Source: Sinorhizobium sp. BG8
GTDB taxonomy: Bacteria; Pseudomonadota; Alphaproteobacteria; Rhizobiales; Rhizobiaceae
Assembly: GCF_016864555.1 (NCBI RefSeq)
Contig: NZ_CP044011.1
Span: 3,057,501-3,121,500, forward strand
Direction of reading: 5' to 3'
Length of the DNA: 64,000 nt
Of this stretch, positions 1-7,264 are shown one piece after another. Position 1 is the first letter of the stretch. The number at the start of each line of letters is the position of its first letter. A model generated the notes under the pieces. The model did no database searches. It was not told where the DNA came from and was given only the letters and a program-made list of their open reading frames with translations. A program made the position numbers and the translations under genes.

Positions 1-133
1 CGGCGGGTTGCCCGCGTCCCAATCCTCTCCCGCCCGATGACACCCCTCGGTGGCCGGGCGATACGTGAGGTGATAGTGTGCCCACTCATGCGGCAATGCC
101 GAAAACCGCGAGAACACCGAAGCATTGAGAACG

Positions 134-220
134 ATGGACCAAACGATACGCAAGACATTGATCGCACGCGGCGCGCTTGTCACGCACCGGCTCGTTCAGA
201 TCATCGACGCGGCCGGCTAG
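134..220 (+). CDS. possible 28-residue leader ORF ahead of yaiI-like gene
   Basis: A short open frame starts with ATG and ends in TAG three bases before the start of the next gene. Codon third positions are mostly G or C, as in real genes here. The predicted peptide (begins MDQTIRKTLIARGALV) has no family I recognise. The ribosome site in front of it is weak. It could be a small coupled gene or chance. The rest of 1-223 shows nothing I can name. Confidence 0.2.
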   Translation: MDQTIRKTLIARGALVTHRLVQIIDAAG

Positions 221-223
221 ACC

Positions 224-700
224 ATGACTGAGGACACGATCGATATCTTTGTTGATGCGGATGCGTGCCCGGTGAAGGCCGAGGTGCAGAAAGTGGCGGA
301 ACGCCACGGGTTCCGCGTCACCTTCGTGGCCAATTCCGGCTTGCGCCCGTCCCGCGACCCGCTGGTGCGCAACATCATCGTCTCCGGCAGCTTCGATGCT
401 GCGGACGACTGGATCGTCGATCACGTTTCACAGGGCGACATCGTAGTTACCGCGGACGTGCCTCTTGCGGGTCGATGCGTCGGGAAGGATGCATTCGTCA
501 CCGGCCCCACTGGGCGCGTCTTCGACAAGGCGAACATCGGCATGGCGAGCGCGATGCGCGATCTCGGTGCGCATCTGCGAGAAACCGGAGAAAGCAAGGG
601 TTACAACGCCGCCTTCTCGGCGCGCGACCGTTCCGCCTTCCTTGAAACGCTGGAGCGCCTTTGCCGAAGGGCGAAGTCTGCCCGGGAAGGCAGCCCGTAG
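224..700 (+). CDS. YaiI/YqxD family protein (DUF188, UPF0178)
   Basis: 158 residues, the usual length for the YaiI/YqxD family. The N-terminus carries the family's acidic segment FVDADACPVK (about residues 9-18), and the middle has the segments SRDPLVRNIIV and GDIVVTADVPLA. The fold is related to PIN-like nucleases, because it clusters several aspartates, but no biochemical role is established for the family. It is followed two bases later by the DUF1345 gene on the same strand, so the two are probably co-transcribed. The family call is secure; the function is unknown. Confidence 0.88.
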   Translation: MTEDTIDIFVDADACPVKAEVQKVAERHGFRVTFVANSGLRPSRDPLVRNIIVSGSFDAADDWIVDHVSQGDIVVTADVPLAGRCVGKDAFVTGPTGRVFDKANIGMASAMRDLGAHLRETGESKGYNAAFSARDRSAFLETLERLCRRAKSAREGSP

Positions 701-702
701 CG

Positions 703-1365
703 ATGACTGTACGATCGCACAAGGCAATCGCAACCGCCCGCCATCGCCCTTTCTATATCGCCGCTCTCATCTCGCTCGTCATTCTGCCGGTAGCAGTTTA
801 CGCGAAGGTGCAGCTGGCCGCGCAACTGACCGGAATTGCCTTCTTCCTCATTTATCTCCTGCTGATCGGCCGGCGCCTGCCCCAACTCAGCGGTAGTTAT
901 CTGAAAAACCACGCGACGGACTCCGACGCGCCGGCACCCATCATCCTCATCGTCACCGTCGGCGCATTCGTCCTGTCGCTCGCCTCGCTTTTCATCGTTC
1001 TGCAGGAGGGCGAGGATGTCGTGCAGCTCGACCTTGTGCTGTCCTTTGCCTCGGTGATCCTCGGCTGGTTTACCATCCACACCATGGCGGCGGTGCACTA
1101 TGCGCATGTGTACTGGCGCCCCCATGGCGGCAAGGCGCTGAGCGCCCAGGAGCGCGGGCTCGACTTTCCGCAGACCGCGGCACCCGGCATCTATGATTTC
1201 CTCTATTTCGCCTTCGTCGTCGGGATGACGGCGCAGACGTCGGACGTCGCAGTCACCACCACGGAGATGCGGAAGCTTAACCTCCTCCACGCGATCGTCT
1301 CCTTCTTCTTCAACACCGTCCTGGTCGCGGCCGCCGTCAATGCGGCGGTGACGCTCGCCTCGTGA
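703..1365 (+). CDS. DUF1345 integral membrane protein
   Basis: 220 residues with about six hydrophobic segments (first near residues 17-34, last near 195-215), so an inner-membrane protein. The C-terminal half has the DUF1345 hallmarks DFLYFAFVVGMTAQTSDV and a region with H/Y residues around residue 130 (HYAHVYW). Start chosen at ATG 703: it follows a GGAAGG ribosome site and lies just after the stop of the yaiI-like gene. A longer frame from 661 would overlap that gene and lacks a site. The family has no known activity. Confidence 0.85.
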   Translation: MTVRSHKAIATARHRPFYIAALISLVILPVAVYAKVQLAAQLTGIAFFLIYLLLIGRRLPQLSGSYLKNHATDSDAPAPIILIVTVGAFVLSLASLFIVLQEGEDVVQLDLVLSFASVILGWFTIHTMAAVHYAHVYWRPHGGKALSAQERGLDFPQTAAPGIYDFLYFAFVVGMTAQTSDVAVTTTEMRKLNLLHAIVSFFFNTVLVAAAVNAAVTLAS

Positions 1366-1390
1366 ACGGCAACTATCCAATGGAGCTAGC

Positions 1391-2227
1391 ATGAAAGTAC
1401 TGTCCCAGAATCAGGCCTTCGGCGGCATGCAGGGCGTCTTCGCCCACGATTCGCTTGCCTGCAATTGCGAGATGACCTTCGCGGTCTTCGTCCCTCCGAA
1501 GGCGATCACGGAACCCTGCCCGGTCCTGTGGTATCTTTCGGGCCTGACGTGCACCCATGCCAATGTCATGGAAAAGGGCGAGTATCGGCGCATGGCCGCC
1601 GAGCTGGGTCTGATCATCGTCTGCCCGGACACCAGCCCGCGCGGCAACGACGTGCCGGACGAACTGACCAATTGGCAGATGGGCAAGGGTGCGGGCTTCT
1701 ACCTCGACGCGACGGAGAAGCCCTGGGCCGAGCACTACCAGATGTACACTTACATCACCGAGGAACTCCCTGCCTTCGTCGGCCAACACTTCCGCATGGA
1801 CATGACGCGACAGGGCATCTTTGGCCACTCCATGGGTGGGCATGGCGCCATGACGATCGCCCTCAAGAACCCTGATCGCTTCCGGAGCTGCTCGGCCTTT
1901 GCGCCGATCGTTCAACCGATGACCGCCGACTGGTCGTCGCAATCCTTCGAGAAGTACCTCGGCGCCGATACCTCGGCATGGCGGGAGTACGATGCCTGTG
2001 CACTCGTTGAAGACGGCGCCCGTTTTCCCGAGTTCCTGATCGACCAGGGCAAAGCCGACGGGTTCCTCGACAGCGGACTGCGCCCCTGGCTGTTCGAGGA
2101 AGCGGTCAAGGACACCGGTATCGATCTCACGCTGCGCATGCACGAGCGCTATGACCACTCCTACTACTTCATCTCGACCTTCATGGACGAGCATCTGAAT
2201 TGGCATGCGGAGCGTCTCAATCGATAA
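1391..2227 (+). CDS. fghA: S-formylglutathione hydrolase
   Basis: 278 residues, matching the FrmB/FghA esterase D family (about 280). It hydrolyses S-formylglutathione to formate and glutathione, the second step of glutathione-dependent formaldehyde detoxification in the cytoplasm. Visible marks are the oxyanion segment YLSGLTCTHAN (48-58), the nucleophile elbow GHSMGGHG with Ser147, an acidic residue in DQGKADGFL (Asp223 is the likely triad member) and His256 in YDHSYYF. A glutathione-dependent formaldehyde dehydrogenase gene, the usual partner, is not in this window. The gene stands 25 bases after DUF1345 and ends convergently with doxX. Confidence 0.95.
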   Translation: MKVLSQNQAFGGMQGVFAHDSLACNCEMTFAVFVPPKAITEPCPVLWYLSGLTCTHANVMEKGEYRRMAAELGLIIVCPDTSPRGNDVPDELTNWQMGKGAGFYLDATEKPWAEHYQMYTYITEELPAFVGQHFRMDMTRQGIFGHSMGGHGAMTIALKNPDRFRSCSAFAPIVQPMTADWSSQSFEKYLGADTSAWREYDACALVEDGARFPEFLIDQGKADGFLDSGLRPWLFEEAVKDTGIDLTLRMHERYDHSYYFISTFMDEHLNWHAERLNR

Positions 2228-2284
2228 CGGACGGACATCCGCGCCGTCGGAGGCTCAAGAACCTTCGGCGGCAGCCAGACCTTC

Positions 2285-2677
2285 TCACGTCCTCCTGTTG
2301 TCGAGTGCAAATGCGCCCGGTCCTGCGAAGACCAGATAAAGGAAGATGAAGCAGAAGGAGATCGCGGCGTCGCCACGGTTGTTCACCGGCCAGAAGCTCA
2401 CCGGGAAGTGTGCCATGAAATAGGCGACCGCCATGAAGCCACAGAGCACGAAGGCGGTAGGCCTCGTGAACAGACCGACGAGGATGAGCAAGCCGCCTAC
2501 CACCTCGAGAAAGCCCGCGACGCCGAGGATGTTCATCAGGTTGTCGAAGGGCGGATCGGCCGGTGGAAAATTGAAGAACTTCTGCGTTCCGTGTTCGATG
2601 AACTGCAGCGCCGTCATGATCCGCAAGGCGGCCAGCGCAAGTGGCTGATACTCTGCGATACGCGATGCCGGGCTCAT
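2285..2677 (-). CDS. DoxX family membrane protein
   Basis: 130 residues with four hydrophobic segments, the standard DoxX layout. The family motif RIMTALQFIEHGTQKFFNF lies near residues 19-37, and a Gly-rich second segment (LEVVGGLLILVGLFTRP) follows. DoxX proteins are inner-membrane proteins sometimes linked to redox or sulfur stress; the substrate is unknown. Start ATG 2677 follows a GGAG ribosome site eight bases upstream. The gene is convergent with fghA. Confidence 0.88.
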   Translation of the reverse strand: MSPASRIAEYQPLALAALRIMTALQFIEHGTQKFFNFPPADPPFDNLMNILGVAGFLEVVGGLLILVGLFTRPTAFVLCGFMAVAYFMAHFPVSFWPVNNRGDAAISFCFIFLYLVFAGPGAFALDNRRT

Positions 2678-2691
2678 GACCGGAACTCCAC

Positions 2692-2713
2692 GCTCGAAAC
2701 GATTGGTTCGAGC
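2692..2713. repeat. 7-bp inverted repeat between two minus-strand genes
   Basis: GCTCGAA and TTCGAGC are separated by eight bases. It lies between the secreted-protein gene and doxX, both minus strand. No run of T follows on the minus strand, so this is at best a weak transcription barrier or an RNA-stability hairpin. Confidence 0.3.
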
Positions 2714-2730
2714 TTACCCGAGCCCGGCTC

Positions 2731-3390
2731 CTACTTGCAATCCTTCTCCGCCGTCACGACGCATGGGCCGGCTGCCTTCTCGACGGGCCGGGCACGGGAA
2801 CGGACGGTCAGGGCTGCTTCCGTCGGAATGATGATGTCGTCGACCTGGGTGTTCGCCTGGTAGGCCTGCGTCTGCTGGGCGACGTTGGTGCTTCTTGTCT
2901 TGCGGACATACTTACCCTTCGTCCCCTTGGATCGCACGGAATTCACGTCCGCTTGCGGCTGCGTCAGCCGGTATGCGAGGGCCACCCGTTGCGCGACTGC
3001 CTGCGCCAGGGCGCGATCGGCCGCCTTGGGATCCGGCATGAAACTGTTCACCGTCATTGTCTCGCGCGCCACCGGCCTGCCGCCGAGGTCGATGAGCCGG
3101 ACCGTCACCTGCGCGGAATTCCGACCACCGCCGCTCCGCCTCATCGATGAAAGCTGGACGTCCATCGCCACTTTTTCCAGCGCAACCGGACGGCGGGTTG
3201 AACGAACAGATTGCTTCAATTGCCTTGCGGCCGCCTTCACGACACCCGCCGACACACTCGCGTCCCCGCTCACCTCGACCTTGCGGATGTCTTTGAGGGC
3301 ACCAGCGGCGTCCTTGCTATGGGCAGGCAGAACGACTGCCGCCAGAAGAGTAATCGCCGTGGCGACGACGCGAAGGAATGCTGTTTTCAT
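2731..3390 (-). CDS. secreted protein of unknown function
   Basis: 219 residues beginning MKTAFLRVVATAITLLAAVV, a clear Sec signal peptide with a likely cut after PAHS. The body has alternating beta-like segments (VEKVAMDVQLSS-type, QVTVRLIDLGG) and a basic, disordered-looking linker (SKGTKGKYVRKTRSTN), and ends with two cysteines near the C-terminus (PCVVTAEKDCK). It is therefore probably periplasmic. I recognise no named domain. Start chosen at ATG 3390, because the signal peptide begins there; a GTG at 3429 would put 13 polar residues in front of it. Confidence 0.72.
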   Translation of the reverse strand: MKTAFLRVVATAITLLAAVVLPAHSKDAAGALKDIRKVEVSGDASVSAGVVKAAARQLKQSVRSTRRPVALEKVAMDVQLSSMRRSGGGRNSAQVTVRLIDLGGRPVARETMTVNSFMPDPKAADRALAQAVAQRVALAYRLTQPQADVNSVRSKGTKGKYVRKTRSTNVAQQTQAYQANTQVDDIIIPTEAALTVRSRARPVEKAAGPCVVTAEKDCK

Positions 3391-3545
3391 GGAAGAGTTT
3401 CCGGAGGGTATCTGCTCACGACGACGCACGCGCCGTCCATTCGTTTCAGGTCGGACATAATCCCCGAAATCGCAATCGAATCAAGACTGGCGCCGCAGCT
3501 TCCTGTTGATGTCGGCTATGTTTGCCACTTGCAGGGCGCCAGCAC

Positions 3546-4331
3546 TCAGGAATGAAGGGCCGAAAGCACTGTCGCGGCGACCTCCATCTCCCGCCAGCGC
3601 AGTTCGCGCCGGTGAGAGGCTTCCTCGTCCGCGCCCCACTGCTCGGTTTGCCAGTCCTCGTCGATATGGGCCAGTCTCCAGACCTCGGCGGGTTCCAGCC
3701 GCTTCTCGGCGAGTGCGAGAGCAAGGACTGCCGATCCCGTGAGCGTGGTCACCGTGTGCAGGCAGGCGAGCTCGAGAGGTGTTCCGAACGCCGAGAGCGC
3801 GGTTCGGAACGCGTCCATGGCCTGTTGTGGCTGTTCCTGGTGAATGACGCCCTCGATGAGGATGAAGCGGGCGCCATGACGCTCCGCCACCCATTGCAGC
3901 ACCGGGTCCCAGTTCTGACGCTGGCGCTCCACAAGCCTTTCCGGGTTGCCGGCGCGATAGCACAACTGGTCATTGCCCGCGAAGCGCACGATTTCGTCGA
4001 GGACCGCGTCGAAGTTGGAGGCGACGCCGTCAATTGCCGTGTTGACCAGGCGCGTGACTGGCATCAGCGCGGGGTCGATCACCTCGACCTGCGCATCCCA
4101 TTCCGCTTTCAGCCGGTTCGCCACGATATCGGAAGCGACGGCAAGAAGCTTCTTCTGCGGCGTGCGGACAGGCCGGCCGTCGAGGAAGATCCCAACGCCC
4201 TCTTCCGTCACTCCGGTCGTCACCTCCGAATAGAAACGCTTCGGCAAGGGACGCTTCATCTGAATCTGCGCGCGCTTGACGGGATCCGGATCACTCAGTG
4301 CATCGAAAAGATCGGAACGGATGTCAGACAT
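3546..4331 (-). CDS. ATP12 family F1-ATPase assembly chaperone
   Basis: 261 residues. ATP12 proteins bind the alpha subunit of F1-ATPase during assembly; the family is found in mitochondria and alphaproteobacteria. Visible landmarks are RFYSEVTTGVTEEGVGIFLDG (about 33-53, here with LDGRPVRTPQKK following), and the LCYRAGNPERLVERQ block, where family members carry the conserved YR and Q residues. Start ATG 4331 overlaps the stop of the HAD gene by eight bases (ATGTCTGA), so translation is probably coupled. Third gene of the run rluC-like, HAD, ATP12, an arrangement I associate with rhizobia. Confidence 0.9.
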   Translation of the reverse strand: MSDIRSDLFDALSDPDPVKRAQIQMKRPLPKRFYSEVTTGVTEEGVGIFLDGRPVRTPQKKLLAVASDIVANRLKAEWDAQVEVIDPALMPVTRLVNTAIDGVASNFDAVLDEIVRFAGNDQLCYRAGNPERLVERQRQNWDPVLQWVAERHGARFILIEGVIHQEQPQQAMDAFRTALSAFGTPLELACLHTVTTLTGSAVLALALAEKRLEPAEVWRLAHIDEDWQTEQWGADEEASHRRELRWREMEVAATVLSALHS

Positions 4332-4992
4332 CGGAAACCTCCAGCCATGCCAGCAAATCGGCTGGCACATCCAATATATGGTCGGCGCCGGCCGCGACCA
4401 GATCGTCAACGCTTGCATAACCCCAGGAAACGCCGATTGCCGTGGCACCGGCTGCCTTAGCCATCTGCATGTCGTAGATGGCATCTCCGACCACAAGAGT
4501 GCGATCGGCATCGATGCCGGCCTCCGAGCAGCACTCGGTCACCATCGCTGGGTGCGGTTTCGAGGGACAATCGTCCGCCGTGCGCGAAACGAAGAACGTC
4601 TTGTCGAAGCCATGGGTCGTGCGAATGAGATTGAGGCCGCGCCGGGACTTTCCAGTGACTGCGCCGAGGATCAGTCCGTCGTCGCCCTCGAGCCTCCGCA
4701 TCATCTCGGAAATGCCGCCGAAGAGCGGTTCCTGAAATCCGGTGTCGGCCCGGACGTCGGTATAGATCGACTTGTAGTGGGCTGCCATCGCCTGGGCCTC
4801 GGAATCGACATGCGCCTTGCCCTGGAGGCGGGCGATCGCGATATCCAGCGTGAGCCCGATGATGGACTTCGTCCCCTCGTAGGTCGGCAGCGCGTGGCCG
4901 AAGGCGGCAAAACTGCGGCTCATGACCTCGTGGATCAGCGCGGCACTGTCCACCAGCGTGCCGTCACAATCGAAAAGTACCAGTCTCATCAT
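4324..4992 (-). CDS. HAD-superfamily hydrolase, phosphoglycolate-phosphatase-like
   Basis: 222 residues with all four HAD motifs: DCDGTLVD (nucleophile Asp8 and acid Asp10), Thr113 in AVTGKS, Lys145 in SKPHPAM and the acidic GDAIYDM (Asp170, Asp174). The helical cap between motifs I and II is of the short C1 type seen in phosphoglycolate phosphatases and beta-phosphoglucomutases. The substrate cannot be told from sequence. The start codon is embedded in the stop of the upstream pseudouridine synthase gene, so it is part of a tightly coupled unit with that gene and ATP12. Confidence 0.88.
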   Translation of the reverse strand: MMRLVLFDCDGTLVDSAALIHEVMSRSFAAFGHALPTYEGTKSIIGLTLDIAIARLQGKAHVDSEAQAMAAHYKSIYTDVRADTGFQEPLFGGISEMMRRLEGDDGLILGAVTGKSRRGLNLIRTTHGFDKTFFVSRTADDCPSKPHPAMVTECCSEAGIDADRTLVVGDAIYDMQMAKAAGATAIGVSWGYASVDDLVAAGADHILDVPADLLAWLEVSDV

Positions 4993-5981
4993 TCTTCCTC
5001 GTCAGCAGCGTTCTGATCGAAGCCGAAGAGGTTCCATGTCTGGACCATGTGCGGAGGCAAGGGAGCGGTGACCTTGAGGCGTCCGCCCGACGGATGCGGG
5101 ATGTCGATATGGCGGGCGTGGAGATGCAGCCGGTTCTGCACTCCTCCCGGAAACACCCAGTTCACGTCCGCCTCGAAGTACTTCGGGTCTCCGAGGATCG
5201 GATGCCCCATGTGAGCGGCATGAACGCGCAGCTGATGCGTCCGGCCGGTATAGGGTTCCATTTCCAGCCAGGCGAAATTCTGGCCGACCTGCTCCACGAT
5301 CCGGTAATAGGAGATGGCGTGGTCAGCCCCGTCTTCGCCGTGCTTTGCGATCCGCATCCGGTCGCCGTCGGGTGTCTGCTCCTTGACGAGCCATGTCGAG
5401 ATACGGTCCTCGCGCTTGCGCGGAACGCCCTTGACCAGCGACCAGTAGGTCTTCTTGGTGTCACGTTCCCGGAAGGCTGCCGTCAGTTTCTGGGCGGCAC
5501 CACGTGTGCGGGCAACCACCAGCACGCCGGAGGTATCGCGATCCAGCCGGTGCACCAGCCGCGGCTTTTCGCCCTTCTGGCTGGTCCAGGCTTCCAGCAT
5601 CTTGTCGATGTGCCGCGTCACGCCGGATCCACCCTGAACCGCGATCCCGGCAGGTTTGTTCAGGACGAAGACCTTGTCGTCCTCGTGCAGCAACATGCGC
5701 GAAAGCAGTTCGCCGTCCGGGGAATGCCTGAGGTCATGACCGGCGATGGGGCCGCTCTTCTGGTCCTTGGCGTCCACACCCATCGGTGGAACGCGGACCG
5801 TCTGGCCCGGCTGCACCCGCATGTCGGTCTTGGCACGGCCGCCATCCACGCGGATCTGCCCGGACCGGAGGAGCTTCTGGAGCTGTCCGAAACCGAGCCC
5901 GGGATAGTGGACCTTGAACCAACGGTCGAGCCGCATACCCGCCTCGTCGCTATCCACCTGCCTGTGTTCAATACCTGCCAT
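4989..5981 (-). CDS. RluC/RluD-family 23S rRNA pseudouridine synthase
   Basis: 330 residues: an N-terminal S4 RNA-binding domain (about 15-65, MRLDRWFKVHYPG onward) and a catalytic domain with the signature HRLDRDTSGVLV (144-155). The aspartate of RLD (Asp147) is the expected catalytic residue that attacks the target uridine. TGRTHQLRVHAAHMGHPILG-type residues further on form the RluA-class C-terminal motif. It is probably RluC (uridines 955, 2504, 2580 by E. coli numbering), but RluC and RluD are hard to separate by eye. It leads the coupled run with the HAD and ATP12 genes. Confidence 0.9.
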   Translation of the reverse strand: MAGIEHRQVDSDEAGMRLDRWFKVHYPGLGFGQLQKLLRSGQIRVDGGRAKTDMRVQPGQTVRVPPMGVDAKDQKSGPIAGHDLRHSPDGELLSRMLLHEDDKVFVLNKPAGIAVQGGSGVTRHIDKMLEAWTSQKGEKPRLVHRLDRDTSGVLVVARTRGAAQKLTAAFRERDTKKTYWSLVKGVPRKREDRISTWLVKEQTPDGDRMRIAKHGEDGADHAISYYRIVEQVGQNFAWLEMEPYTGRTHQLRVHAAHMGHPILGDPKYFEADVNWVFPGGVQNRLHLHARHIDIPHPSGGRLKVTAPLPPHMVQTWNLFGFDQNAADEEE

Positions 5982-6058
5982 TGTCGCCTTCTTTCTCTCG
6001 GGCGCTCATAGCGCATGTTCCGACCGAGGGGAATATTGCGAACGGCCGATTGTGCGGA

Positions 6059-6295
6059 TCAGAAGGCGCGGAACGTCAGGGTCGTCAACGAACGTACAAT
6101 TCCCGGAATCACGGCAATGTTGTCATTGATGAACTTGCCGATGTCCTCCTCGCTTTCGACGTAGATCTTGAGCAGGAGATCATAGTCGCCGCTGGTGGAA
6201 TACAGCTCGGATATGAGTTCGGTCGCATAGAGCGCGTCGGCCACGTCGTAGGTCTTTCCCGGAGCGCATTGCAACTGCACGAAAATCGGTTTCAT
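6059..6295 (-). CDS. stand-alone Lrp/AsnC ligand-binding (RAM) domain protein
   Basis: 78 residues, only the regulation-of-amino-acid-metabolism domain of Lrp/AsnC regulators, with no DNA-binding helix-turn-helix. The fold pattern is visible: FVQLQCAPGKTYDVADAL, then YSTSGDYDLLLKIYV, where GDYD is the usual glycine/acidic turn, and the closing V.SLTTLTF strand. Such small proteins may modulate full Lrp partners or bind amino acids. Start ATG 6295 follows a GGAGA site eight bases upstream; an upstream ATG at 6325 has none. Transcribed away from the gcv riboswitch region. Confidence 0.85.
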   Translation of the reverse strand: MKPIFVQLQCAPGKTYDVADALYATELISELYSTSGDYDLLLKIYVESEEDIGKFINDNIAVIPGIVRSLTTLTFRAF

Positions 6296-6545
6296 CGTCC
6301 ATTCTCCGCCGCCGATGGCGTTCATGTTGTCCGTCGCCCGACGTCGGGCACCTATCCGGCACCTTATGACGGATCATCAGCCCGCGGCGCAAGTGGTGAA
6401 GGCTCTGTTTCCTCCCGAGTTCGCACACACGGACGGAGCACCAGTCCTTAAATTTCGATTAAAATACAACCCTGAGAAATAACGGACCGGAAAGTTGCAA
6501 CTGTTAAAACTTTGCAACGACAAACGATAAGAAACGGCTGATGGA

Positions 6546-6875
6546 ATGACACAGGTCCTCACGGTCTCGGCGACCACTGCGGGGTATGTCGCGCAAGGAC
6601 ACGGAGCGACGGTCCGTGCAAATGGCGGCACGAACTTCGAGAAGAACATCGAGGTGTGGAGCAGCGATGCCAAGCATGGAACGGATTTCCAGCTCCGGGG
6701 CTTCCTCACATATGTCCAGCCTCCTGCCCTGGCACTAGCCTTCCTTACGGCCGGCCGCCAACCCGAAGTTTCCGCGACGACTGCCGCCCTCGCCTATGCC
6801 GAGAATGGCCCGGCGGATATTGCCGAGGTCTCCGCCGTCAAGGACGAAGAAGGCCGCAACGAAGGCGCCGCCTGA
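6546..6875 (+). CDS. hypothetical 109-residue protein, uncertain
   Basis: An open frame with third positions strongly G/C, as in neighbouring genes, and an ATG preceded by only a weak GGA. The product is soluble, alanine-rich and acidic near its end (VSAVKDEEGRNEGAA). I see no signal peptide, membrane segment or known motif. The upstream 6440-6545 is AT-rich and could hold a promoter. An opposing frame on the minus strand (6377-6709) is rich in Cys, Ser and Arg and looks like a shadow. Other bases of 6296-6996 show nothing I can name. Confidence 0.35.
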   Translation: MTQVLTVSATTAGYVAQGHGATVRANGGTNFEKNIEVWSSDAKHGTDFQLRGFLTYVQPPALALAFLTAGRQPEVSATTAALAYAENGPADIAEVSAVKDEEGRNEGAA

Positions 6876-6996
6876 TCCCGACGCGGGTCGCCTGAGCGGT
6901 AGCCGCCCACCAGCGCACTCCTAATCCGCGGCGTCACCGGTTTTCGGGTGCCCGGCACCACGCGACAAATAATTGTTCAGCAGCGACACTTCGCTC

Positions 6997-7026
6997 TTGC
7001 CAAACTCCGGACAAGGCCGTTATCTG
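6997..7026 (+). promoter_or_regulatory. predicted sigma-70 promoter of the gcv operon
   Basis: TTGCCA at 6997-7002, then 17-18 bases, then TTTATCT at 7020-7026. This would start transcription close to 7032, just ahead of the riboswitch. The match to the -10 and -35 consensus is moderate. Confidence 0.45.
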
Positions 7027-7035
7027 GCATCAACC

Positions 7036-7192
7036 TCGCTGGGAGAAACCGGTTCGATCCGGTGCCGAAGGAGCAACCGCCCCGGAAACTCTCAGGCAAA
7101 AGGACCAGCAAGGTGCCGACAGGACTCTGGAGAGAAGCGTAGTACGCTCGCCGAAGGGATAACAATCTCAGGCAAAGGGACAGAGGGGGCTC
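7036..7192 (+). promoter_or_regulatory. tandem glycine riboswitch
   Basis: Two consecutive glycine aptamers. The first has the cores GCCGAAGGAGCAACC and CTCTCAGGCAAAAGGACC, closed by GCTGG (7039-7043) pairing with CCAGC (7106-7110). The second has CGCCGAAGGGATAACAATCTC and AGGCAAAGGGACAGAG, closed by CTCTG (7126-7130) pairing with CAGAG (7182-7186). The linker is about 15 bases. It lies directly before gcvT, where this family turns on glycine cleavage when glycine is abundant. The GC-rich stretch 7193-7260 between the aptamers and the gcvT ribosome site is the probable expression platform. Confidence 0.95.
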
Positions 7193-7264
7193 AGGAGCGC
7201 GGCGCGTCAGCGTGCCGACATTTGTGAGCCGGCGCCGAGGCGCCAACGGACTGGAGGGCGCCTT

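Noticed and set aside
601-1392. Long minus-strand frame opposite the DUF1345 gene
   Set aside because: Its protein is a charged, low-complexity mixture with no domain, and the plus strand carries a proper membrane protein.
7049-7066. GGTTCGATCC, resembling a tRNA T-loop
   Set aside because: It is a hairpin arm inside the first glycine aptamer; no acceptor or anticodon arm surrounds it.
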